Counted from the first letter of the stretch, positions 36,909 to 46,297 are shown. The stretch is 64,000 nt of DNA from Tateyamaria omphalii (GCF_014651375.1 NZ_BMWT01000003.1:310001-374000), one strand, 5' to 3'. Program-made: numbers and translations. Notes: generated from the sequence alone by a model not told the origin.

Positions 36909-38852
36909 ATGGCGAAAGTAAAACTAGGCGCGCTGGTTTTCGATACGGTGCAGCAGGAGCTTAAAGACGAAGTAGGACGACGAGTTCATCTCCGCTTGAA
37001 GTCAGTTCTTGTCTTGAACGAACTCATAAAGCACGCTCCGAATTTGGTGACACGTGATGATCTCATCCATGCAGTTTGGGGAGATGTATGTGTCACTGAC
37101 GACAGCCTGACCCAATGTATTTCGGAAATTCGCCGTGTTCTCAATGATCCGGAGCGAACACTTGTCCGAACGGTAACAAAACGTGGATTCCTGCTGGATT
37201 TGCAACTGCCAGAGATCGGTTCAGAAAGACAGGAAGAGCGGAGCAATTTCGCGGTGGCGATTTTTGAGCCAGACCCATTCAGAGCCACCGAACTGTTCTC
37301 CAAAATCTCCATCGCGTCGCAGGACCTGAACCTGATCCGCGAAGGTCAACAAACCGTTGTCCTCGAAGGTCCCGATCTTGATGTGCTTCTAGATATTGCA
37401 ACAGATGCCAATCAAGCGCGCCTTGGGGTTGCTCTCACTTCGGAAATGGCCGACGTCGCCAGCAAACTGGCGCATATTGCTGGCAGCGGGCAGATCTTTT
37501 CGACAATTGGCGCATGGGATGTTGGCAACCTTGGGCCAAATTTTGATTTGGAAGATCATGGTGAGCTTGACATGCCTGTTGAAGGTATGACCGTTCGTGT
37601 CGTGCGGATTATTCGCCGCCGGCAGCGTTCCATGCTTGGTTATGCGGCCCACAAGCCGGATCCTCGTCCCACCATCACGATTCTGCCACCGGTTGCTAGG
37701 CTCGAACAGCCGTTTGGCGAAGTGCTTGGTTCGATCATTGCGGATGATCTTGCAGCAACCATTACCGCGTCCCCCGAAGTAAACGTCACCTCTCGCCTGT
37801 CTACGGCAAATTGGCGAGGGAACAACGGGACACTGTCGAACTTGTCTGACCTGTTTGGATCGGACTTTGTGCTTTCGGGCCATTTCTTTCAAGTCGGCGA
37901 AGAGACGAAACTGAGCCTGGAGTTTGCTGAAACACGTAGTGACAAGGTTCTGTGGATCGAAACAAGAACCTGCCCAACGCAGGACATTTTGCATGGGCAG
38001 TCCGCCCTGGATGAGATCGCCGCAAAAGTGCAGAACGCCGTGATCAGAAACGAGGTCCGGAAGTTGCAATTCCAACCATTGGAGACATTGGAGAACTTTA
38101 CTCTTCTGTTTAGTGCAATCGGCCTGATGCATCGCTTGTCCGTCTCAGATTTTTTTCGCGCACGGACGCTGTTGAGTGCTTTGAATGATCGTCTGTCTGA
38201 TCAACCGGTGGTGTTGGCTTGGCTGTCGCGATGGTTCATCCTTCGAGTCCATCAAGGATGGTCTGATGACCCGCAAAAGGACGCCCAAAGCGCGCTTGAT
38301 TGCACGAGGCGTGCGCTTGACATTGAACCTGAGAATACGTTGGCGTTGTCCAGCGAAGGGCACGTATTGACCAACTTGTTCAAGCGGTTTGATTTGGCGG
38401 AAAACAGGTTTGAGGCTGCGCTGTCTGTCAATCCCAATGACGCAATCAGCCACCTTCTGCGCGGTACGTTCTATGCTTTCCAGGGACGAGGTGAACAAGC
38501 CGAACGAGATGCATCTCGTGCTTTGCAATTGTCGCCCTACGATCCGCACAGGTTCTTTTACCTCGCCCACGCAGCAGGCGCCTCGCTTGCTGCGGACAAC
38601 AACGAGCATGCGCTTGAACTGACAGAACAGTCATTGCGCTACAATCGTTCGCACGCTCCAACCTTGCGAGTGAAAACGGTGGCTCAAGTGCGTTTGGGAG
38701 ACGTGCAAAGCGCGCGCGAAACGGCATCCGAACTTCTCAGAGTGCAACCAACGTTGCGAACGAATGAATGGCTTGCCAATTCGCCCAGTGGGCAATTCGA
38801 TATCGGAACTTCATTCGCCCGAGACATGCAACTGGCAGGAATCCCAAAGTAG
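36909..38852 (+). CDS. Multidomain regulator: winged helix, cyclase-like, TolB-like, TPR
   Basis: About 647 residues from the ATG at 36909 (the frame opens at 36843, but the domain begins just after 36909). Residues ~5-100 are an OmpR/CadC-type winged helix (LKSVLVLNELIKHAPNLVTR, VTDDSLTQCISEIRRVLND, TVTKRGFLLDL). Next comes a degenerate class III cyclase-like domain (~112-245, with AHIAGSGQIFSTIGAWDVGN), then a TolB-N-like domain (PTITILPPVA, SDFVLSGHF) and C-terminal TPRs (ALDIEPENTLALSSEGHVLT, FEAALSVNPNDAISHLLRGT). No membrane helix is evident. It directly precedes the haloperoxidase/protease pair and probably controls it. Confidence 0.8.
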   Translation: MAKVKLGALVFDTVQQELKDEVGRRVHLRLKSVLVLNELIKHAPNLVTRDDLIHAVWGDVCVTDDSLTQCISEIRRVLNDPERTLVRTVTKRGFLLDLQLPEIGSERQEERSNFAVAIFEPDPFRATELFSKISIASQDLNLIREGQQTVVLEGPDLDVLLDIATDANQARLGVALTSEMADVASKLAHIAGSGQIFSTIGAWDVGNLGPNFDLEDHGELDMPVEGMTVRVVRIIRRRQRSMLGYAAHKPDPRPTITILPPVARLEQPFGEVLGSIIADDLAATITASPEVNVTSRLSTANWRGNNGTLSNLSDLFGSDFVLSGHFFQVGEETKLSLEFAETRSDKVLWIETRTCPTQDILHGQSALDEIAAKVQNAVIRNEVRKLQFQPLETLENFTLLFSAIGLMHRLSVSDFFRARTLLSALNDRLSDQPVVLAWLSRWFILRVHQGWSDDPQKDAQSALDCTRRALDIEPENTLALSSEGHVLTNLFKRFDLAENRFEAALSVNPNDAISHLLRGTFYAFQGRGEQAERDASRALQLSPYDPHRFFYLAHAAGASLAADNNEHALELTEQSLRYNRSHAPTLRVKTVAQVRLGDVQSARETASELLRVQPTLRTNEWLANSPSGQFDIGTSFARDMQLAGIPK

Positions 38853-38880
38853 TGGGCAATTTTTTGGAAAGGAAATTTCA

Positions 38881-40047
38881 ATGACAAAACGCGGTACAGG
38901 TGGACCTGAAAGCACGTTTAGCACGTTTAGCACTTTCAGTACGTTCAGCACTTTTTCGACCTTCGGTGGTGGCGGCGCGATCGAAAACCCGTTGCTGGCA
39001 GCCGCGTTGATGACCAACCGGGATGGCATCGCAGGTGCTCAGCTGCCAATCGTTGAAGGGATTAAACCCAATCCAGCGAACAGCACCAAAAACCTGCCCC
39101 GCCTCTCGCCAGAGGTACGTGCCGCAATTTTCGATTCCGAACTCGGCACGCGTGTGGCCTTCACCACGTCAAGCAATGATGACACACCCTCAGTAAATGT
39201 CTGGAGTGCAGCGATCATTGAAGCGGAAGAGCCGGAATCGGACTTTGACCCTTTGGTCAGCGTATCCGCGCCCACAATCGACCAGCTTCGCGCGCAGATG
39301 GCATTGGTCAGCAGCTACGCTGATATCCGGCCTGACCGCGCCGAAGAAATTTTGGTTCAGATGCCAGCGATTGCACCATTTTATGCGAGCCTGGAATTTA
39401 TGGATCCGGCACGCACGCCTCATACAATGGAGCTGTTGGCCGCGGCTGGGCGGTTCTCAAACTACGTCGTGCAACGCATGAAGTACGCTCTTGCTATCAA
39501 GCGCCCCATTGAGTTTTCACCACAAGTGCAACCAATGATCCCAACGCCTACACATGGCACTTTACCAAGTGGGCACGCAACAGAAGCGTTCATGGTGTCC
39601 CGTCTAATGTGGGAACTGCTGTTAGCTTCGAATAACTCAACCTACACCGCTGGGTCTGGAGAATGGGGGCAAATTCTGATGCGATTGGCTTCTCGGATTG
39701 CCATAAACCGGACTGTTGCGGGCGTACACTTTCCGGTCGACAGCGCTGCGGGCGCGGTGTTGGGGCTATCACTGGCACAATTCGTGCGTACGCTTTGCTT
39801 GGGCGAGCGGAAATACACAAGCGCTACCTTCACTGGCCCCAACTTCAACGAAAATGCAGATTTTGATTGGACTCAGCTCTACACCGTGGAAGGCGACAAG
39901 CAGGCCAAGCATTCATCGAACCTTCCGAACGGAGAAGACTATGCCACATCGTCTTCGGCGAAAATCCCGAGCGGTGCTGTGACGTCAGAACCGTTGAACT
40001 GGCTTTGGCTTAAAGCCGTGAACGAATGGGTGGATCTGACAAATTGA
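38881..40047 (+). CDS. Vanadium haloperoxidase/PAP2-superfamily protein with STF-repeat N-terminus
   Basis: A 388-residue protein; ATG 38881 follows AAAGGAAATTTC. Residues 11-28 are six Ser-Thr-Phe units followed by GGGG. The C-terminal half has all three parts of the vanadate/phosphate site: K201-x6-R208-P209, P229-S-G-H232 (TLPSGHATEA), and N276-R277-x5-H283 in INRTVAGVHFPVDS. Pattern and spacing favour the bacterial vanadium-dependent haloperoxidase branch over lipid phosphatases, as no membrane helices are seen. No signal peptide. Halide specificity cannot be told. It lies 28 bases after the regulator and 17 before the protease, a likely operon. Confidence 0.85.
   Translation: MTKRGTGGPESTFSTFSTFSTFSTFSTFGGGGAIENPLLAAALMTNRDGIAGAQLPIVEGIKPNPANSTKNLPRLSPEVRAAIFDSELGTRVAFTTSSNDDTPSVNVWSAAIIEAEEPESDFDPLVSVSAPTIDQLRAQMALVSSYADIRPDRAEEILVQMPAIAPFYASLEFMDPARTPHTMELLAAAGRFSNYVVQRMKYALAIKRPIEFSPQVQPMIPTPTHGTLPSGHATEAFMVSRLMWELLLASNNSTYTAGSGEWGQILMRLASRIAINRTVAGVHFPVDSAAGAVLGLSLAQFVRTLCLGERKYTSATFTGPNFNENADFDWTQLYTVEGDKQAKHSSNLPNGEDYATSSSAKIPSGAVTSEPLNWLWLKAVNEWVDLTN
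38911..38964 (+). repeat. Six in-frame Ser-Thr-Phe codon triplets
   Basis: Six 9-base units each encode STF, but use varied codons (agc, agt, tcg; acg, act, acc; ttt, ttc). The synonymous variety suggests the peptide repeat has been kept by selection and is not recent slippage. Confidence 0.9.
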
Positions 40048-40064
40048 AAGGCGGAGGTTTTTAG

Positions 40065-42035
40065 ATGACTTTCAAATGGTATTTGACGAACCGTCCACCC
40101 GTAACGGATGCGCGCACGGATCATCGGCTGCTGCATCTTGAAGCACTTGAGCAAAACCTAACCGCTGATTGGTTCTCGGTTCTGATCAAACTGGAGCAGA
40201 CCAGTATTGATGCTTTTCTGGATTCTTTGCCTGCGGAGATAGCAGACTCTGTTCATATTCCTGAGCTGTATGATAGCGATGATCGCGCCGAGGTGCCGAC
40301 CATACAGCATGTAAGTGGCTTTGCCCGTGGTGCTGCGCTGCGCGCGCTGAACGAAGTCGATAACACTTTCGGAGTTTCCGCGTTGCGGTTGGGCGGACAA
40401 GTCCTTGGCGGTTTAAACCTCGATGCGACTTTTGACGAAATGCCTTTGGCGCATGTACCGGAAGATTCAATTGTCACTGCAGTGATCGATGATGCAATCG
40501 CATTGGGTCATAATCTGTTTGCCAGCGGAATCTGTAAAACCCGGATTGCCAGTGCCTTGGTCATGAGCGCGCCAACGCTGTCTGGCGGCAAGTTTTCGCG
40601 CGGGCAGGTATTCCACAAAGCCAAACTGGATCGGTTTTTGAAAGAGTGCACGGTTGCGGGGCTGCTGGATGAAGACCGCTTCTATCGCCTGACCGGACAG
40701 ATTGACCATTCTGCCCCCGGTGCATCTTTGCTCGCGCATCGACGGACACACGGGACACATGTCGCTGGCTTGGCAGCGGGCTTCCCACGAGAGACGGCTC
40801 CAGATAACCGTCCCATCCTGTGCGTTACGTTGCCTGCAGAGGTGACGCGCGATGTTAGCGGACGCAACCTGCTTCCTGATCTCGCCTACGCGCTGATATT
40901 TGTAAGTCGCCAAAGCAGACGCATTCGCGCAGGTGATCGGCCAGCTCCGGTCGTGTGCAACTTCTCTTACGGGTCGTATGGTGGCCCGCACGATGGAACG
41001 GGTGACATTGATCAATTGTTCGAAAGGTTCGTCAACAGTGTGCCCAAACAAAAGCGCCGCGTCACGCTTCCTGCCGGCAATGCTTACGAAAGAGATATCC
41101 ACGCCAAACTTTCCTTTGACGGCTGTTCCAGACAGACATGCAGCGTGGGGCTTAATGTGCCGGTTTCAGATCTGTCGGCGAGCCATGTCCAGTTCTGGTT
41201 GCCTGTGTCATCCAGTTCAACGCCCGACGGACAACCTGCATTTTCAGTTATCTTGCCATCCGGATATCGCAGCCCGGAGTTCAATGCTGAACCAGGTGCA
41301 AGCATGGTTTTGCAGAACGCAGAGGGACAAGTGGTAGCGCAGCTCAGCTATAGCTACGAACGCCGTCCGACCCAGCGTGGTGTCGTTTCATTGACCGTTT
41401 ATCCGACTGCAACGTTCAATAGCAGTGACCCTGTCGCTCCTGCGGGACACTGGCGTGTCGAAATGGCGTTGTCCACCGAAGCCGAGATCCACGCTTGGAT
41501 CGACCGAGACGAAGACCTGCCAGGCTATCGTCCACGCGGTCGCCAGATGCATTTTGATGCGAACGACACCGATCAAGTCAGTTCTGACAGCACGCTTAGC
41601 GGCTTTGCTTGCGGTGTGTCACCCGTTGTTGTGGGTGCGGTTGACTCGCGCATGGACGCGATGTCTGCCTACTCGGCTGCAGGGCCGATTACACCGACCG
41701 TCAATTCTCCCGACATCCCACGTCCGGGGCCAGACACGGCGTCAGTTAGTGACACCAGTCCTGTTTTGGCGGGAATTTACAGTGCTGGCTCCAGATGCGG
41801 TTCAATGGTGCGGATGAGTGGAACAAGTGTTGCCGCACCACAAATCGCACAATTTATGGTCAACGGTTTGGCTGCGGGGCAGCAAGCAGATCGCCCATGG
41901 GTGCAGTCTCAGGCACGCCAACGCAACCCCAACATTGATCGAACTGCTTACCCTCTTGGAAGAGCCGGTGAAGGCCCGATCAAGGTTGCAACAGGCATCA
42001 GATCAAGCAAAATCCTGTCTGACACAAGTACTTGA
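40065..42035 (+). CDS. Subtilisin-like (S8) serine protease, apparently cytoplasmic
   Basis: A 656-residue protein. The S8 triad is present: Asp142 (or 143) in TAVIDDAIALGHNLF, His229 in THGTHVAGLAAG and Ser588 in MSGTSVAAPQIA. About 135 residues precede the catalytic domain, with no signal peptide, so it probably acts in the cytoplasm unless exported by an unknown route. An insert of ~250 residues sits between the His and Ser segments, containing FSYGSYGGPHDGTGDID and PAGNAYERD (the oxyanion Asn region). ATG 40065 lies after GGAGGTTTTTAG. It follows the haloperoxidase, which may be its substrate or partner. Confidence 0.88.
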   Translation: MTFKWYLTNRPPVTDARTDHRLLHLEALEQNLTADWFSVLIKLEQTSIDAFLDSLPAEIADSVHIPELYDSDDRAEVPTIQHVSGFARGAALRALNEVDNTFGVSALRLGGQVLGGLNLDATFDEMPLAHVPEDSIVTAVIDDAIALGHNLFASGICKTRIASALVMSAPTLSGGKFSRGQVFHKAKLDRFLKECTVAGLLDEDRFYRLTGQIDHSAPGASLLAHRRTHGTHVAGLAAGFPRETAPDNRPILCVTLPAEVTRDVSGRNLLPDLAYALIFVSRQSRRIRAGDRPAPVVCNFSYGSYGGPHDGTGDIDQLFERFVNSVPKQKRRVTLPAGNAYERDIHAKLSFDGCSRQTCSVGLNVPVSDLSASHVQFWLPVSSSSTPDGQPAFSVILPSGYRSPEFNAEPGASMVLQNAEGQVVAQLSYSYERRPTQRGVVSLTVYPTATFNSSDPVAPAGHWRVEMALSTEAEIHAWIDRDEDLPGYRPRGRQMHFDANDTDQVSSDSTLSGFACGVSPVVVGAVDSRMDAMSAYSAAGPITPTVNSPDIPRPGPDTASVSDTSPVLAGIYSAGSRCGSMVRMSGTSVAAPQIAQFMVNGLAAGQQADRPWVQSQARQRNPNIDRTAYPLGRAGEGPIKVATGIRSSKILSDTST

Positions 42036-42484
42036 ACATGGCGTATTTGATGCCAGCGCACTATCTTGCAGGAAGCAAAAAAGGACAGTTCTTGCCCCAG
42101 ATGGCAGCGGGCATGAAGGCGCTTTGAGCAAGGCGTGAGCCGGGGATCGACAGCGTCTTGCGCGACGCTGAGCCAAAGCCCCTGCGATTTTACAAGTAGG
42201 GAAACGGTCCTGGGTATTTGGTCTGCTCGGCTCGGTCGGTGGACACGGTCCATTCAGAGGTTCTGCTGGGCCACCATAGGTACAGCAGGTGCCTGAACAG
42301 AGTGCGACAAGGCGCTTCAGTTGCTCTGTACCGGAGCCTTCAAGGTTGTGCTGGACATAGCAAAGACTGATCTCGGCTTTTCCCCTCATCCATCAAGGCA
42401 CAGTCTTGCACGCTCACACGGCTCGGCGATGAGCTATCACACCATGATACGGTCAGGGTTAAGGAGCGTAAGCGTCTGGGATCA
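42036..42484. other. Spacer with decayed sequence
   Basis: About 450 bases between the protease and an integrase fragment. Frames are short and stop-rich. It holds a small dyad, cagcgtcttgcgcgacgctg, near 42149, possibly an end of the protease transcript. No gene is supported. Confidence 0.4.
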
Positions 42485-42664
42485 ATGGCTTTCGACCAGC
42501 ACCTGCTTTGGTACCGACACGTCACGGAGTTTGCCTGGGTGGGTTGCACAGACGACGAAATCGCCAGCGACAGCGGACACACATCCAAGAAGATGATCAT
42601 CAAGTATGCGGGGAAAGCACGCCAAGTCATGCGAGCGCGACAAGCCACAGCCAAACGGAGATAG
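42485..42664 (+). pseudogene. Degraded tyrosine-integrase 3' end
   Basis: A 59-codon frame ending at TAG 42664 reads GCTDDEIASDSGHTSKKMII then KYAGKARQVMRARQATAKRR, matching the C-terminal part of tyrosine recombinases with the GH and catalytic Tyr. The preceding HxxR box is lost (LWYRH) and nothing upstream resembles the rest of the enzyme. It lies 74 bases before the left tRNA-Cys repeat in the same orientation as the intact integrase, so it likely belonged to an older element in the same tRNA site. Confidence 0.75.
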
Positions 42665-42738
42665 CCAAGAACAGAACCGTCACAGCATGGGAAGCTGATA
42701 CCCCAATACGCGGAACAGATCATAAGGCGTTGCAAATA

Positions 42739-42783
42739 TTGGAGGCGAGTACCGGAATCGAACCGGTGTACACGGATTTGCAA
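42739..42783 (-). repeat. attachment-site copy (3' part of tRNA-Cys)
   Basis: This 45-base sequence is identical to 47835-47879, which covers the 3' 44 bases of tRNA-Cys from anticodon loop to CCA. The rest of the tRNA is absent here. It is the distal end of the integrated element. Confidence 0.95.
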
Positions 42784-43007
42784 GAGTGGGCATGTTTCTG
42801 AAAGTATTGTATAAGTTGCTTAGACATCATACCCAAAATGGCGGAACAGAGCGGGAATGTTTAGACCGTAAAGGGGCCGCTTTTCCAACCAGTTGCTTTA
42901 CAAAAAATGACTACAGCAACGACGCTTGAGTTATCTGCTGAGAGCATCGAAACTAGGGTCAGCCGTGCCCGTACGCCTGTTTGACCGAACAAAGGAAACA
43001 ATGCCAG

Positions 43008-43232
43008 ATGATCGATCAGAAACAGCACATTCTTTGTGATATAGAGCTACGTGTGTCCGGACCGACGGAAAAAGCGACAGCAACTTTTGCTGCCAACACT
43101 TTACGTACGATTGCCAATAAGCTGGAACAACACGGCTATGCTGATGGTCATCACGAAATAATGGATTTAGCCGGTCAGACCATGGGCACTATTTATCTCG
43201 ACTTTTCGGAGGTCATAAACATGCAAAATTAG
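43008..43232 (+). CDS. Small protein of the element, 74 aa
   Basis: Starts at ATG 43008 (the frame is open from 42981). IELRVSGPTEKATATFAANT and LRTIANKLEQHGYADGHHEI look like a compact alpha/beta protein, ending TMGTIYLDFSEVI. No family recognised. It is the first gene inside the left repeat. Confidence 0.55.
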   Translation: MIDQKQHILCDIELRVSGPTEKATATFAANTLRTIANKLEQHGYADGHHEIMDLAGQTMGTIYLDFSEVINMQN

Positions 43233-43478
43233 TGAGCGCGCTTTCGGTGAAATCAGCTCAATGCGTATCTCTTAGCAAAACGTTGCAAAGCTCGTTAGTT
43301 AACAAAACAAACCGAGGACCTGTAGCTTCTGCGGGCTCAGTTCCTCCTCTCATCAGAGGGTTAAGAAGCGGTCCATAGCAACAGAGTCAGTGAGGTAAGA
43401 ACCCTTTCAGTCTAGATCATTGGACGTATTTGTGCGCCTATAGCGAGAATTGGAATCTCAGCTTATTGCGTGATGGTC
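43233..43478. other. Spacer, no gene
   Basis: About 245 bases, AT-rich at first, with a cctcctctcatcagagg dyad near 43341. No coding frame is supported; it may contain the nuclease promoter. Confidence 0.35.
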
Positions 43479-44090
43479 ATGGAAACACTGATTGGTTTAT
43501 TGGTTGTCGCGGGCATTTTCGTACTTGTCTTGCGCTCGGCGTCTTCGCAAAACAGTGCATCTTTTGACCGCCGCGCTGGAGATCAGTCCTTTAAGCCAAC
43601 GCGCACTTCGTCCGCAGGCAATCCTAAGCGACAGCCAGCATCGTATGACGCGAAAACCGCCGAACCGTTGCCTCTAAAACGGGTTGTGCAGGGCGCAGCT
43701 TACGTGACTGACGGAGACACCATCGTAATCAACAAGATGCAAATTCGCTTGTTTGGAATTGACGCACCTGAACTCGATCACCCGTATGGTCAGAAAGCCA
43801 AATGGGCGATGGTCAAGCTTTGCAAGGGTCACACAGTGCGCGCAGAAGTAACCGAAGAAGATCAGTATGGCCGCACAGTTGCACACTGTACTCTACCCGA
43901 TGGGCGAGACCTGTCAGCTGAAATGGTTAAATTGGGGCTAGCAATTGACTGGCCGAAGTTTTCTGGCGGCAAGTACAAAACAATGGAGCAGTCCGGCGTA
44001 CGGCGGAAACTTTGGCTGGCAGACGCCCGTCAGAAAGGACGGATGCACGTTTGGGAGAAATTTGAGGCCAAGAATGCTACCAGCAAGTAG
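43479..44090 (+). CDS. Thermonuclease-family (SNase) protein, membrane-anchored or secreted
   Basis: About 203 residues: an N-terminal hydrophobic helix (LIGLLVVAGIFVLVLR), a disordered linker to ~65, then a staphylococcal-nuclease domain: YVTDGDTIVINKMQIRLFGI with DAPELD (calcium site and first catalytic Arg and Glu) and EEDQYGRTVAHCTLPDGRDL with the second catalytic Arg. Such enzymes cleave DNA or RNA in the periplasm or outside. Several ATG/GTG codons cluster at 43470-43479. As element cargo it might act against incoming DNA, an inference only. Confidence 0.9.
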   Translation: METLIGLLVVAGIFVLVLRSASSQNSASFDRRAGDQSFKPTRTSSAGNPKRQPASYDAKTAEPLPLKRVVQGAAYVTDGDTIVINKMQIRLFGIDAPELDHPYGQKAKWAMVKLCKGHTVRAEVTEEDQYGRTVAHCTLPDGRDLSAEMVKLGLAIDWPKFSGGKYKTMEQSGVRRKLWLADARQKGRMHVWEKFEAKNATSK

Positions 44091-44541
44091 GTAACAAACC
44101 GTGCCGGGTGAGGAAAGGATCTAGGTACGCCCCTCAGCCCATAGGAGACATTGGTTCTCAGTGCTCAGACGAGCAAGTCGCGGACAGACCGGCCTGATCT
44201 TGACGCAGCGAAATTTCCTCCTTTGGTCAGCCAAAGCATGTAAAAAAACTCCGCGTCGTAGGGCGATTTCCTAAATGCAGCCAATCAAGACGAACAACCC
44301 CGTCAGAAGCCAAACTGGTCGATTGCGGCGTCGCCGACTAGTAGAGTACATCGTCGTATACCGTCAAAGGGCTGAGGGATTTCGCGCTTATTTAGCCGCC
44401 TTGCCGAGCATCAATTTATCTTGCGAGACACTATTGACGCTTAGGCGGAACTGCATTTTAAGGCCAATCAGGTGTCATGGCTTTTGAATGAACAACGAGT
44501 GGCGCCAACCTTATAGATGCGCGAAAGCCAATAAAGTAACG
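44091..44541. other. Spacer, no supported gene
   Basis: About 450 bases. A 70-codon plus frame at 44275-44487 has no ribosome-binding site or family resemblance and may be remnant sequence. Nothing else seen. Confidence 0.35.
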
Positions 44542-45669
44542 ATGCAATCTGACGCAAAGCCCATCGACACCCGGACTCGTGTCCATGGGCTGGATGCTCT
44601 GCGGGGATTGGCGGCGACAGGTGTTGTTGTAACGCACGCGGTTTTCATTCACCCCTTGGGCGTTGAGTTCAACAGGTGGTACGCCGACTATTTTTCGATG
44701 GGCGTGCCACTGTTTTTCATTGTCAGTGCGATGTCGATGTCCTTGGCGTATTCCGATGGTATTGGTCTACGTAATGCGTTCAGTTACGCGCTGCGCCGGT
44801 TTCTAAGGATCGCCCCGCTGTTCTACCTGCTTTTGGCAGCATGGCTGCATGTGGGAATCGAGAGAGACGCTGCCGCCTTTTGGCAAAATATTACGTTCAC
44901 CTTTGGTTTTTTTTCCGAAAACCAAATAAGTCTCGTTCCGGCTGGTTGGTCTATCGGCGTCGAAGTGATTTTTTACCTTCTGTTTCCCATCCTTGCTATT
45001 TTCAGAAGTATTTGGGCAGCGGTCGCGATGACAGTGATTGCGTTTGGTGCCGCGTATTTCGTCAATTACACTGTCGCAGTGCCTCAACCAGACTATTTTT
45101 TTTGGACACATTTCGGCACGAACGCACCTTACTTCGCACTCGGGTTTTTGGCCTATGAGATTTACCGTCGTGTCCCTGAGAAACAGTATCAAAACGCAGG
45201 GCTGTTCTGTTTGACGGGCGGCCTGACCACTTTGGTGCTCTCATTTCTCTATGGCCCAACACTGAGCGCGGAACTCGTTTCCATCGAACCGGTTCCACTT
45301 AGCCTGATCGCAGGGTGGGGAACCGGATTCGCTCTTCTTGCATTGTCTCAAGCACTGTTCCCGGTTAGGGCGCTTGTGAACCGCGGTTCTACATACTTGG
45401 GCAAAATCAGTTACAGCGTGTACCTTTTGCATCCCTTGATCATCTGGGTGAGCTTTATCACACCTTGGGCCGCCGCATATGCACCCGACGGAAATTGGGT
45501 TGTGCCTTTCGTATCTGCCGCGACACTAGCACTCGTTCTTCCGATCGCAGCCATTTCTTTTCACGTGTTCGAGAACCCTTTCATCCGACTTGCGAGGAAT
45601 TTGACGAGAAAAAAGCGGGCAGCACCGCAGCGAGACAAATGGGTGGAGAAACCGGGATCCTCAAACTAG
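44542..45669 (+). CDS. Acyltransferase-3 family membrane protein
   Basis: About 375 residues from ATG 44542 (44488 is possible). The N-terminus RVHGLDALRGLAATGVVVTH with catalytic His, ADYFSMGVPLFFIVSAMSMS and RRFLRIAPLFYLLLA, then about ten transmembrane segments ending ISYSVYLLHPLIIW and HVFENPFIRLAR, is the acyltransferase-3/OafA pattern. These enzymes O-acylate surface sugars. On a mobile element such an enzyme could change phage receptors, which is inference. Confidence 0.9.
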   Translation: MQSDAKPIDTRTRVHGLDALRGLAATGVVVTHAVFIHPLGVEFNRWYADYFSMGVPLFFIVSAMSMSLAYSDGIGLRNAFSYALRRFLRIAPLFYLLLAAWLHVGIERDAAAFWQNITFTFGFFSENQISLVPAGWSIGVEVIFYLLFPILAIFRSIWAAVAMTVIAFGAAYFVNYTVAVPQPDYFFWTHFGTNAPYFALGFLAYEIYRRVPEKQYQNAGLFCLTGGLTTLVLSFLYGPTLSAELVSIEPVPLSLIAGWGTGFALLALSQALFPVRALVNRGSTYLGKISYSVYLLHPLIIWVSFITPWAAAYAPDGNWVVPFVSAATLALVLPIAAISFHVFENPFIRLARNLTRKKRAAPQRDKWVEKPGSSN

Positions 45670-46014
45670 GGGCTAGATCTCGGTGATTTCCAACTAGCTT
45701 TGCTTTTGACGGTTCGGCAATGAGCGGTAAAAATGGCTAGTCTTTTTTAGATAGGAGATGCGCAAATGGTGTATCTTGAAACCCTCTAAAAATGTCCCAC
45801 GGCAAAAGGCGCTGAGTTGACATCAGGACAGACTTTGCAAAGTCAGCTTTCTGCGCATCTCTGACGCTAGCGAACGTTCGAACTCGAGTAGCACGCCGGT
45901 GTTACTTGGCCGTGCAACATCACGGGTCCAGTATGACGCGTAAAAATCGCTCGCAGAGACGCGGAGAGGCGTTTAGATCGCGCGTTTAGCGTCTCTCGGC
46001 ACCCCACCCAACAA

Positions 46015-46089
46015 ACCGCAATTGCGGTCGCTCAGTGGGGCGCTCCGAAGCTTGATCCTGCCGAAACTCCACATCGTGGAGGCAGGATC
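46015..46089. repeat. Palindrome and hairpin near integrase
   Basis: ACCGCAATTGCGGT is a perfect palindrome; 25 bases on, GATCCTGCC pairs with GGCAGGATC and an inner TCCAC pairs with GTGGA. The second arm is followed by no T-run, so this is not a standard terminator. Confidence 0.7.
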
Positions 46090-46119
46090 GAGCGGGCCAA
46101 ACCTCACCCTCTTGTTAGG

Positions 46120-46297
46120 ATATGCATTTAGTGACACCCAAAACACCGGCAAGACTGTTCGAGCTTCGAGGTTACGAAGCGTAGCCACACCGGAGATTAG
46201 TCGTGTTAGGATCGTGTCAACATTTAAGTTTATGTAGGCGCTTAATTTGCGGGAGCTGTGTTTTTGGGGTCTCGGATTGATATATGCATTTAGTGAC
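46120..46297. repeat. 18-bp direct repeat pair
   Basis: ATATGCATTTAGTGACAC occurs at about 46120-46137 and 46280-46297 with identical sequence. A related word, GTGTCAACATTTAAG, lies between them. Spacing of ~160 bases. Confidence 0.8.

Noticed and set aside
42340-42783. 147-codon minus-strand frame
   Set aside because: Antisense to the integrase remnant and crosses the tRNA-Cys fragment; Cys/Ser/Arg-rich shadow.
46120-46297. Integron attC-like site
   Set aside because: The GTTAGGAT and CCTAAC words recall attC core sites, but paired inner boxes and a folded attC stem are not present, and the enzyme nearby is not an integron integrase.
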